Shown here: positions 9,289 to 17,493 of the stretch, one piece after another | How the letters are laid out: every line of letters starts with the position of its first letter | Numbering within the stretch: the first letter of the stretch is position 1 | NCBI GenBank assembly: GCA_963719025.1 | Contig: CAVRBK010000047.1 | Location: 1 to 64,000, forward strand | Reading direction: 5' to 3' | Source of the DNA: Thiosocius sp963719025 | Lineage (GTDB): Bacteria > Pseudomonadota > Gammaproteobacteria > Chromatiales > Chromatiaceae | Length of the DNA stretch: 64,000 bases | The notes under the pieces: model-generated | Told to the model about the DNA's origin: nothing | Databases searched by the model: none | Seen by the model: only the letters and a program-made list of their open reading frames with translations | Position numbers and translations under genes: made by a program

Positions 9289-9861
9289 ATGGAAACGTCA
9301 GATGAAAGGATGCGACGGGAGATCACAGTGAACACAACGGTTACACGAGAAAGAATGATCACCTTTCTGCTCGAGACTCCGATGTTCGAGATGCTCGATC
9401 CTACGGAGATCAATCGGCTCATACACGTTATCGAGGTTGCCGAATACGCTGCCGGCGCGGTCTTGTTCAACGAAGGAGATGCCGGTGACGCCTGGTACGC
9501 CTTGTACCGGGGCAGGGTCGACGTGATCAAGGAAGTGGGTCCTGGTCAGAAAGAAATCTATCCCCTCGACTCTGGTGCATGCTTCGGTGAGATCGCGATC
9601 CTGGACGGCCAGCCACGTTCGGCCACGATTCAGGCGCTCGAGGATTGCGTTGTACTGCGGATATCACGCCAGGCCTTTGAGGAACTCCTGAACGAGAACA
9701 ATCCGGTAGCCTACAAACTGCTGCGAAATATTGCGCTTATGCTGGCGCAGCGGGCGCGGTCTACGACCGAACGGCTTGCAAAGCTGGTTTTGGAGGCCGA
9801 AGCGGCAAAGGTGCAGGATGGGGTTACTCAGATCGTTGGTGAGACATACCTGATCGGTTAG
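9289..9861 (+). CDS. Stand-alone cyclic-nucleotide-binding domain protein
   Basis: A 190-residue protein consisting of one cNMP-binding (CAP-type) beta-roll followed by a C-terminal helix. The phosphate-binding cassette is clear: CFGEIAILDGQPRSATI, with the Glu and Arg that contact the ribose and cyclic phosphate. No DNA-binding helix-turn-helix follows, so it is a ligand-binding adaptor rather than a Crp-type regulator. It may bind a partner through its C-terminal helix. It lies about 400 bases upstream of a transporter carrying two domains of the same kind. Possible starts are the ATGs at 9289, 9310 and 9355; none has a strong ribosome-binding site. Confidence 0.85.
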   Translation: METSDERMRREITVNTTVTRERMITFLLETPMFEMLDPTEINRLIHVIEVAEYAAGAVLFNEGDAGDAWYALYRGRVDVIKEVGPGQKEIYPLDSGACFGEIAILDGQPRSATIQALEDCVVLRISRQAFEELLNENNPVAYKLLRNIALMLAQRARSTTERLAKLVLEAEAAKVQDGVTQIVGETYLIG

Positions 9862-10274
9862 ATGAAGCAGCCGGCCTGTCGGTCGCATAGGTCCGGCTTC
9901 CCCCTTCGCTTCGCACCGAGTGGCCTCGGGCTCCTGGACGTGGTTGACGTCAGTTGACCGCGATAACCCCGAACTGCCGCCAGATTCCCAATCAGTCGTA
10001 AATCGACGAATATGGGTCCTCGGGCTATCGGAGAACCGTCTCCGGGTTTCCGTGCCGAGCCGTCGCCGGCTTCTCTCGAATCAGGGCCGGCCAGGGCGCC
10101 CGGGTGAAAGGCGTGAGCCTTTCCGCTACCAGGTGGCCTGTTGAATCCGTTCCTGCGACGACGCAGAAACTATACTCATGCGGGTGTGGCATCAGATGCA
10201 GTGTTCGGACGAGGAACCCTGATCGGTAATCGCCGGCTTGGCAGTGTCTGCCTTATTGTTCACGGAGCAGGGAA
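9862..10274. other. Intergenic leader of the RND operon
   Basis: About 410 bases between the cNMP-binding protein and the transporter. There is a weak GCCGG/CCGGC hairpin just after the stop at 9861 without a T-run. The end carries GGAG at 10264-10267, a suitable ribosome-binding site for the ATG at 10275. No gene was recognised. Confidence 0.4.
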
Positions 10275-13200
10275 ATGGATCTGGAAGCGACACTGCAGCG
10301 ATTCGGTCTATCCGACGACCAGGTGCGGGATTTCAGGGGCTTTTTCAGCCTCAGGCACTATCGGCCGGGTGACGTCATTTTCGCCGAGGGAGATGCGGCC
10401 GAGACGTTTTGCGTCATCCATTCCGGCGAATTGCTGGTCACTCAGCATAGCTCATACGGGCCGGATCGGACCCTCAGCGTGCGCAAACCCGGCGAGGTGT
10501 TTGGCGAGATCGGATTGCTCCAGGGCGTACCTCGAACGGCGTCGGTCACGGCGCTCACCGATGTCCAGCTGTTTGAACTCGACAAGCAGCATTTTCACCA
10601 GCTGATCGAGGCCAATGCCTCGTTCCATCAGCTGATGGAACGCCTCCATGCCCATCGTCTGCTGTCCAGCATCCCCTTGTTTGCGGATCTTGACGACAAG
10701 GCGCTCGAACAGATCCAGGGACTGTGTTCTGAGCGTGATGTCCTGGCCGATGACGTGTTGGTTGAGGAGGGCCAGCCGGCCGACGAACTGCTACTGATCC
10801 TCGAGGGAACTGCTCGGAGTTGCCGTCCCGGTCTGGACGAGGCGAAGCCCGGCACGTTGGGACACGGCGATCACGTTGGTGCTACGGGGCTTTTGGCATT
10901 CAGCCGTCATGGCCGGTCGGTGACGATGCAAAGCGACGGTAAGGTTGGCGTGCTGCGCAAGCGCGATTTCGTCAGCTTGGTGCGTCGTACGCCCTCGATT
11001 GCGATGAATCTGCCCGGCCTGTCGGGGCTGAAGCTGATTGTGCCGTTTTTCTTCGACAAGTCTGCCTTCTTCTACATGCCCAGCCTGGCGATGAACCGGC
11101 CAAGGCTGTTTATGCTCATAACGGTATTGATGACCGTGCTGTTGCTGGTGCCGGCGATCGTCCCCAACTTTCTGCCGGGTGTGTTTCCTTACCTCAGTCC
11201 GCTGCAGGTCGATACCAATCCGGAGAACATGCTCGCGGCGGACGAACCGGTGCGCCAGTATCACAAACAGATGCGCCGCGAGATGGATCTGCACGACATG
11301 ATCGTGCTGGGTGTGATCAACGAAACTCACCCGAATGGCATGTTCAACCCCGATTCGCTGCAGCGGGTGCACGCGCTGACCGAGTTCATCAAAACCCTGC
11401 AATGGCCCGACAAGGACGACCCGGACAAGCTTGTCGGTGTCGTGTCGGTCGATATGATCGCGCCCTCCGCCGTTGACGTTATCGAACAGGGGGCGCCGGG
11501 CACGGTCAATTTCTCCTGGCTGATGCGCGCGCCTCCAACGACCCAGGAAGAAGCAACGGCCATCTTCGAGACCATGCAGCGCTTTCCTATGATGGAGCGG
11601 ATCATGGTCTCCGGTGATGGCCAGGTGCTTGCCTTGTACCTGCCGATCACCTCGAAGGAAATCAGCTACCGCATCTACACGGCCCTGCGTGAGTGGATTG
11701 CCGATATGAACGGCGAGGAGCGCTACTTCATCACCGGTCTGCCGGTAGCGGAGGATATCTTCGGTGTGGAGATGTTCATCCAGATGGCGATCTCTGCGCC
11801 GATGGCGATGATCGTTGTATTTGCATTACTGCTGTTCTTCTTCCGCAACCTCACCCTCATCTGGGCGCCCATGATTGTCGCCATGGTCTCGGTGATGTGC
11901 ACCATGGCGTTGCTGGTGATCACCGGCAACACCGTGCATATCATGAGTTCCATGATTCCGATCTTCATCATGCCCATCGCGGTGCTCGACTCGGTGCATA
12001 TCCTGTCGGAGTTCTTCGACTTTTATCCCCGCATCCGCAATGTGCGCTTTACGATGAACCACGTCATGCGGCAGCTGTTCATCCCGATGTTCTTTACCTC
12101 GGTGACCACTGCCGTCGGCTTTGCCTCCCTGGCGCTGGTGCCGATCCCTCCGGTGCAGGTGTTTGGTCTGTTCGTGGCCGTCGGTGTGTTGCTGGCCTGG
12201 CTGCTCTCGGTCACCTTTATCCCGGCGTACATCGCGCTGCTGTCCGACAAAACCCGCGCCAAGCTGGCGCTGGCCGCCGAGCGCGCGGCTTCGCGCAAGG
12301 GTTTCGTCAGGGGCAGATTGCTCGACGGAACGGGGCGCCTGACCGCGCGATATCCGCGGCGGGTCCTGATGGTCGTGTTCGTGGTGGTTGCGGCCTGCGT
12401 CGTTGGCATCACCCGCATCGAGGTCAACGACAATCCGGTACGCTGGTTCGGTCTGGATCACCCGATCCGGGTCGCCGACCAGGTGCTGAACGAGCACCTT
12501 GCCGGTACCTACATGGCCTATCTGGCGCTCGAACCAACGCAGGGCAGCGATGCGACCGGGACGGGGGAGGCCGATGTGGCGCGTCATCTCGGCGAACTCG
12601 CTGCCGGGTTTCCGGCGCACCCCGGGTTGATCGCAGAGGTGCGGGCGCGCACGCAACAAATGGCCGCCGGATCGTCTGACCTGGTGGCCGAGTTGCAGGG
12701 ATTCGCCGAACGCAAGTTGGATGCAGCGCCGGACGGGCAATACGACTTCTGGGATGCCTTGCTCATGCGTCTCGATGAGTTGGCCCAGGCGGAACAGGTC
12801 TTCAAATCCCCGGCCGTGCTGAACTACATTGATGAATTGCAGGCGGCGCTGCTTGAAACGGGTATCGTCGGCAAGGTGGTCACGATCGCCGACTACGCAA
12901 AAACCGTGAACCGCGAGCTGCATGGCGGTGCGCTTGAGGACTACCGCGTGCCCGATTCCGCGCAGGGTGTGGCACAGGCGTTGCTGACCTATCAGAACAG
13001 CCATCGGCCGCAGGATCTGTGGCACACGGTCACCCCGGATTTCCGCAAAGCGGTGTTGTGGCTGATGCTCAACAGCGGAGACAATCGCGATATGACCGCG
13101 GTTGTCAACGCCGCGAATGAATTCATGGCGGCCAACCCGCCACCGGTGGAGCTGACTGCCAGGTGGTTCGGGCTGACCTACATCAACGTGATCTGGCAGG

Positions 13201-13904
13201 ACAAGATGGTCACCGGCATGCTGGGGTCGATCGCCGGCAGTTTCCTCTGCGTGCTGCTGCTGATGATCCTGCTGCTGCGCTCGACCCTATGGGGGCTGCT
13301 TGCGATGATCCCGCTGAGTGCCACGATGCTGCTGATCTACGGTGTGCTGGGTCTGACCGGCAAATCCTACGATATGCCCGTGGCCGTGCTTTCTTCACTA
13401 TCGATCGGCCTGGCCGTGGACTTTACCATCCATTTCCTGGTGCGCATTCGCCACTACCTGAGTCAGACGCAGTCGCCTATCAGGGCGCACGAACTGGCGT
13501 TCGGCGAGCCGGCGGTGGCCATCTCGCGCAATGTGCTGGTAGTGGCGATTGGCTTTCTTCCGTTGTTGCTCGCGCCGTTGGTACCCTATCAGACCGTCGG
13601 CACCCTGATAGCAACGATACTATGCGCCTCGGGCATAGCGACGCTGTTGATTGTCCCGGCCTGCCTGCGTGCCTGGGAAGGGGTTTTCTTCCCGCAAAGC
13701 GACAGCCGGCGTACAACCTTGTTTGGCACGCGCGATGCGGTCTTTGTCGGCGTATTGGCGGCGCTGCTGCTCGGGATCAACATCCAACCGCACCTCGGTG
13801 AGATGGGTCGTGTCGTGATGTGGATACTGCTGCTGATCGGCCTGCCGGGTGTTGCCGTACTCAAGACCCGCGGCAGACGAAAGCTGCGGGCGGATGTCGG
13901 TTGA
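10275..13904 (+). CDS. RND/MMPL-family transporter with two N-terminal cNMP-binding domains
   Basis: A 1209-residue inner-membrane protein. Residues 10-115 form a cNMP-binding domain with an intact phosphate-binding cassette (FGEIGLLQGVPRTASV, near 76-92). Residues 130-235 form a second, degenerate copy (HVGATGLLAFSRHGRSV, near 198-214). The first transmembrane helix starts near 278. The remainder is a full MMPL/SSD-type RND permease: two repeats, each with one helix, a periplasmic domain and five helices, including IMPIAVLDSVHIL and the second-repeat SLSIGLAVDFTIHF segments with the in-membrane Asp of the proton relay. Relatives export lipids, hopanoids or other hydrophobic molecules. Next come a LolA-like protein and an outer-membrane barrel, suggesting a trans-envelope route. 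Unlike its neighbours, the 3.6 kb frame is unbroken. Confidence 0.9.
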   Translation: MDLEATLQRFGLSDDQVRDFRGFFSLRHYRPGDVIFAEGDAAETFCVIHSGELLVTQHSSYGPDRTLSVRKPGEVFGEIGLLQGVPRTASVTALTDVQLFELDKQHFHQLIEANASFHQLMERLHAHRLLSSIPLFADLDDKALEQIQGLCSERDVLADDVLVEEGQPADELLLILEGTARSCRPGLDEAKPGTLGHGDHVGATGLLAFSRHGRSVTMQSDGKVGVLRKRDFVSLVRRTPSIAMNLPGLSGLKLIVPFFFDKSAFFYMPSLAMNRPRLFMLITVLMTVLLLVPAIVPNFLPGVFPYLSPLQVDTNPENMLAADEPVRQYHKQMRREMDLHDMIVLGVINETHPNGMFNPDSLQRVHALTEFIKTLQWPDKDDPDKLVGVVSVDMIAPSAVDVIEQGAPGTVNFSWLMRAPPTTQEEATAIFETMQRFPMMERIMVSGDGQVLALYLPITSKEISYRIYTALREWIADMNGEERYFITGLPVAEDIFGVEMFIQMAISAPMAMIVVFALLLFFFRNLTLIWAPMIVAMVSVMCTMALLVITGNTVHIMSSMIPIFIMPIAVLDSVHILSEFFDFYPRIRNVRFTMNHVMRQLFIPMFFTSVTTAVGFASLALVPIPPVQVFGLFVAVGVLLAWLLSVTFIPAYIALLSDKTRAKLALAAERAASRKGFVRGRLLDGTGRLTARYPRRVLMVVFVVVAACVVGITRIEVNDNPVRWFGLDHPIRVADQVLNEHLAGTYMAYLALEPTQGSDATGTGEADVARHLGELAAGFPAHPGLIAEVRARTQQMAAGSSDLVAELQGFAERKLDAAPDGQYDFWDALLMRLDELAQAEQVFKSPAVLNYIDELQAALLETGIVGKVVTIADYAKTVNRELHGGALEDYRVPDSAQGVAQALLTYQNSHRPQDLWHTVTPDFRKAVLWLMLNSGDNRDMTAVVNAANEFMAANPPPVELTARWFGLTYINVIWQDKMVTGMLGSIAGSFLCVLLLMILLLRSTLWGLLAMIPLSATMLLIYGVLGLTGKSYDMPVAVLSSLSIGLAVDFTIHFLVRIRHYLSQTQSPIRAHELAFGEPAVAISRNVLVVAIGFLPLLLAPLVPYQTVGTLIATILCASGIATLLIVPACLRAWEGVFFPQSDSRRTTLFGTRDAVFVGVLAALLLGINIQPHLGEMGRVVMWILLLIGLPGVAVLKTRGRRKLRADVG

Positions 13905-13937
13905 CACAGTGGATGAAAACGAAAACAAGGGGATGCT

Positions 13938-14771
13938 TTGATGTTTGGGCTTGATCGGTATACGGGCTTGGGCGCGGCGGTAATGGCCGCACAGTTGTGC
14001 CTGTCGCCGGGCGCAGTGGCGCAGGATGCTCCGTCCGTCGGGGATATTGTCGAGAAGACCAATTGTGTTGCCTACTATGCCGGACAAGACGGTAAGGCAC
14101 GGGTCGCCATGACCATCACCGACCAGCAGGGGCGCACGCGCACGCGCCGCATGACCATCCTGCGGCGTGACGAATTGTCGAGCGAGCAGGAACAGTCGGG
14201 CTGCCGGGAGCAGAAGTACTATGTCTACTTCCACCGTCCGACAGACCTGCGGGACACCGCGCTGGCCGTGTGGAAGCATGCCGGGAAGGACGACGACCGC
14301 TGGTTGTATCTGCCGGCGCTCGACCTGGTCAATCGAATCGCTGCCGGTGACAAGCGCACCAGTTTTGTCGGATCAACTTTCTTCTACGAGGATATCTCGG
14401 GGCGCAACGTTGACCAGGATGAGCACGAACTGATCGAGACCAGCACCAATTATTTCGTGGTCAAGGGCAAGCCGCTTGATCCCGCCAGCGTTGAATTCAA
14501 GCATTATGTGCTGTGGATCCATCGCGCGAGCTATATCCCGGTCAAGGTCGAGTTCTACGATGCGCAGGATCGCAAGTACCGTGTGTACCAGGCCACCAAG
14601 GTGGAAACTGTGCAGGGTTTCCCCACGGTCATGGAATCCAGGATGGATGATCTGGAACGCGGCAGCCACACCACGCTGAAGTTCAGCCGCGTGCAATATG
14701 ATCTCGGCATGGCCGCCGATATTTTCGATGAGCGCTTTCTGCGCAATCCGCCCCGCGAACTGTTGCGTTGA
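13938..14771 (+). CDS. Periplasmic LolA-like outer-membrane lipoprotein-sorting protein
   Basis: Secreted protein of about 277 residues with an N-terminal signal segment (YTGLGAAVMAAQLCLSPGAVAQ). It matches the LolA-like family that regularly follows MMPL transporters: an early DIVEKTN helix, the strand-rich core with RTRRMTILRR, the characteristic DDRWLYLPALDLVNRIAAGDKRTSFVGSTFFYEDI stretch around residues 115-150 (quoted here only as its landmark words WLYLPAL and SFVGSTF), and late MESRMDDLERG strands. The fold forms an open hydrophobic half-barrel that ferries lipid across the periplasm. It starts 33 bases after the transporter, and its stop overlaps the next start, so the three genes are one operon. 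Confidence 0.87.
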   Translation: MMFGLDRYTGLGAAVMAAQLCLSPGAVAQDAPSVGDIVEKTNCVAYYAGQDGKARVAMTITDQQGRTRTRRMTILRRDELSSEQEQSGCREQKYYVYFHRPTDLRDTALAVWKHAGKDDDRWLYLPALDLVNRIAAGDKRTSFVGSTFFYEDISGRNVDQDEHELIETSTNYFVVKGKPLDPASVEFKHYVLWIHRASYIPVKVEFYDAQDRKYRVYQATKVETVQGFPTVMESRMDDLERGSHTTLKFSRVQYDLGMAADIFDERFLRNPPRELLR

Positions 14772-16165
14772 AACGTCCGTCCAGCATTCGCGGCACAGTC
14801 ATCCTGGTGCTGGCGGTCTGTGTGGTGGTTACGTCGGCACGCAGTGTGGCAGACGCGCCGCCGCTGCCGCCGGGGCTGGCGCCCCTCGACCTCGGCGAGC
14901 CGTTACTCCCTGATGGTCTGGGTGGGGATGGCGCGGCGGCCCGCGAGAAAAACCATGACATGGGTGAAGCGGCCAGCCAGCCGCGGCTGGTGCGTTTCTG
15001 GGACACGCGGCTGGGCGTCAGGACGCAGAGCGATGATCGGGTCGACGATGATTTCACACTCGCCGAAAGTCGCCTGCGGCTCGAATACCGGCATGACTGG
15101 GACAAGGTGGCGTTCGGTCTGAAAGGCGACCTGTTATTCGATGCGCTGGCCGATGATCATGACATCGACCTCGAGGGCCACCAGGGCTGGTTGCAGCTGC
15201 GTGAGGCCAAGTTCGGCTGGCAGCCGCATGAGCAGGTGGACGTGGCCTTTGGTCGTCAGGTTCTCACCTGGGGCACGGGTGACCTCGTATTCATCAATGA
15301 TCTTTTCCCGAAGGACTTCAATGCCTTCTTCGCCGGGCGCGCCGAGGAGTACCTGAAAAGTCCGCTGGATGCGCTCAAGGTCTCGGCTTATCTCGAGCCG
15401 TTCAATGTCGACCTGGTCTATTCGCCACGCTTCGATTCAAACCGGTATCTGGACCCACGCAGGCTGTCGTTCTTCGGCAGCCCGGGTAACACGAGCCTGA
15501 TGGTCGACATGCCGGACGAATGGTTGTCAGATGACGAGTGGGCCGTGCGGGCCTATCGCCGCTTTGGTTCCTGGGAGTTCGCAGCATACGGCTATGACGG
15601 GTTCTGGAAGGGACCGGAGGGATTCGACCCCGCTCGCCAGCTGTATCTGTTCCCGCGGCTTGCCGTGTATGGCGCCAGCGTCCGTGGCCCCCTGGCGGGC
15701 GGTATCGTAAACGCCGAGTATGGCTATTACGATTCGAAGGACGCGGGCATGCACGTTGGCCGGTACGCGCCGCCCGGCGAACAGCGCCTGCTGCTCGGCT
15801 ACCAGCAGGAGTTGGCGAGAGAACTGACCCTCGGCCTGCAGTACTACCTGACCCATATCGAGGACTATGGTGGCTATCTCAACGACCGTCTGCCGGGTTC
15901 ACCGCGGCGCGACCGCAACCGGCATGTCGTGACTGCGCGTCTGAGTCAGCTGCTGATGAACCAGGATCTGCGCCTGTCACTGTTCGCTTTCATGTCGCCC
16001 TCGGATCGAGACGCCTACATTCGGCCCCAGCTTCATTACCGACTCGATGACCACAGCAGCGTGGAAGTGGGCGCGAACGTCTTTGTCGGAGATGAAGAAG
16101 ATACCTTCTTCGGCCAACTCGAACACAACAGCAACGTCTACACCGGCTTTCGCTACACTTATTGA
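14768..16165 (+). CDS. Outer-membrane beta-barrel protein (DUF1302-like) of the RND operon
   Basis: A 465-residue outer-membrane protein with a Sec signal (GTVILVLAVCVVVTSARSVA). The mature part alternates amphipathic strands (SRLRLEYRHDW, EVGANVFVG, NVYTGFRYTY) and ends in a terminal aromatic Tyr, as expected for BAM-inserted barrels. The VDVAFGRQVLTWGTGDLVF segment near residue 160 is characteristic of this DUF1302/alginate-export-like group. The start is TTG overlapping the stop of the LolA-like gene (TTGA). The gene order inner-membrane RND pump, periplasmic carrier, outer-membrane barrel suggests export of one hydrophobic substrate to the cell surface; the substrate is unknown. Confidence 0.82.
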   Translation: MKRPSSIRGTVILVLAVCVVVTSARSVADAPPLPPGLAPLDLGEPLLPDGLGGDGAAAREKNHDMGEAASQPRLVRFWDTRLGVRTQSDDRVDDDFTLAESRLRLEYRHDWDKVAFGLKGDLLFDALADDHDIDLEGHQGWLQLREAKFGWQPHEQVDVAFGRQVLTWGTGDLVFINDLFPKDFNAFFAGRAEEYLKSPLDALKVSAYLEPFNVDLVYSPRFDSNRYLDPRRLSFFGSPGNTSLMVDMPDEWLSDDEWAVRAYRRFGSWEFAAYGYDGFWKGPEGFDPARQLYLFPRLAVYGASVRGPLAGGIVNAEYGYYDSKDAGMHVGRYAPPGEQRLLLGYQQELARELTLGLQYYLTHIEDYGGYLNDRLPGSPRRDRNRHVVTARLSQLLMNQDLRLSLFAFMSPSDRDAYIRPQLHYRLDDHSSVEVGANVFVGDEEDTFFGQLEHNSNVYTGFRYTY

Positions 16166-16437
16166 GCGTGGGTGTCCGTTGGACATGGCGTTCATGCAGA
16201 GAGGGCGGTCCCATTGGCCATGATTCATGGCTGTCGCTTGAGCGGAATCTTGCATGCCGGTCCCTCAAAGCCTTGCGGTTGTGAGCCGCGTTCGCGGGCC
16301 AGCGTTGAAATGTGAATATGTCGCATTTTTCCTGAGCAGTATCTACGCCTGTCGCAGGCATTCCGGTTCTATGCTTTTTCTCAAGCCCGTTGACACGGGA
16401 ATTCGAACGAAAGGGTAGCAAGGGAGGGGACAGCGCC

Positions 16438-16638
16438 ATGGGTATCAAGAACACTATCATTGCAATCACGGTCATATGTCAGATGTGGGGTGCCGCTGCT
16501 GTGTCAGATCCCAAGGCGGATTGGCAACTGGCGACGAACAAGCAGTTCGATCATCCGGACAACATGATGTTCGACAGAACGAAGGTTGAGACTTCAAAAG
16601 GGGAAGCGGAGACGGCTACCGACGATGAATGCGATTGA
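16438..16638 (+). CDS. Small secreted hypothetical protein
   Basis: A 66-residue reading frame with a good ribosome-binding site (GGGAGGGGA) upstream of ATG at 16438 and a signal-peptide-like start (MGIKNTIIAITVICQMWGAAAV). The short mature part is hydrophilic and acidic (ending ETATDDECD). I do not recognise a family. It lies downstream of the transporter operon, separated by 272 bases in which I see nothing. Confidence 0.5.
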   Translation: MGIKNTIIAITVICQMWGAAAVSDPKADWQLATNKQFDHPDNMMFDRTKVETSKGEAETATDDECD

Positions 16639-16682
16639 GCGCCGTCGCCAGGGTGCTCATTGCGTAGGTTCCACCCAGTGCT

Positions 16683-17121
16683 TCAGTCCAGCACAGCCTC
16701 AAGCGTGTGGCTCGTACGTAACAGGCGTTCGGCAATCAGGTCAGTCACAAACCGGTGCAGCACGGCGGCCGGGGCGGGGGGCTGTATGCCATTCGACCCA
16801 GGGGCATTGACGGTCAGTCGACAGGTCCGGCCGGGTCCGTCGGCGATAACGGACGCTGTACGCGGCGTGCTGAGATAAAAGCCCAGTTCCCCGAGTTATG
16901 GTCTCCTGGGTCGGCTCTCCCAGTCTAATCAGCTGTCCCTTGCCAAACTCCTTCATGCTGAGATAGCCAAGGAATTCATCCGCGGCGGCGGGAGCCGAAA
17001 AAAGTCGCCGGTAAAAATCATGGCCGCCAGCGAGACGGATGCCACGCTGGTCAACGCGCCCATCGAGCGGCCGAAGTAGATCGCCGCGAGTCAATTCGAT
17101 TTGTTTCTTGTCACGAGACAT
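16683..17121 (-). pseudogene. Decayed cNMP-binding-domain gene (SulP-transporter-like C-terminus)
   Basis: The minus strand encodes FLGYLSMKEFGKGQLIRLGEP, which resembles the start of a cNMP-binding beta-roll. After a one-base frame change near 16905 it encodes ELGFYLSTPRTASVIADGP with the phosphate-binding-cassette Arg, then LHRFVTDLIAERLLRT and a stop at 16683. This pattern fits the C-terminal cNMP domain attached to some SulP-family anion transporters. About 30-35 residues of the middle of the beta-roll are missing and no transporter part precedes it, so this is a genuine remnant and not just a sequence error. Confidence 0.55.
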
Positions 17122-17493
17122 CGTTCTCAGGCCAGGCGCAGAGCACCTGCGGATATGCCGCGTAGGGCACTACATCAGGGCGTCAACCCGCAAATTACAC
17201 GCGCATCCGGGATGATTTGGCTGGCCTGAATGATTCGAAGGGATGGCCGCGTTGGCGTCACAAACCGGTTGTGGCTCACGCCGCGGGAAAGGTCTCCCAA
17301 GACGGGCGTCGGTGTGTCTGTGATGTGGCGTTCGATGGATTCTCCCTGATAGCTCAGACAAAGTGCATTATGATTTGCGGGCGCCTCCCAGGCTTCTCGC
17401 GTTGTGTAGGAGAAGGGTGACCGAGCTTACGACTAACGATCAACATGCGCTCGAGCAACGGTATTCCTGCCGATGGTCGTGGGGGGTGACGAG
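17122..17493. other. Intergenic stretch upstream of the cyclase
   Basis: About 370 bases. It ends with a G-rich ribosome-binding site (GGGGGGTG) before the ATG at 17494. No other element was recognised. Confidence 0.4.

Noticed and set aside
11693..12679. Long plus-strand frame inside the first RND transporter, and a 399-codon minus-strand frame opposite it
   Set aside because: Shadow frames of a high-GC gene; residues are low complexity (His/Arg/Asp/Gln-rich) and the overlapped frame is a clear RND protein.
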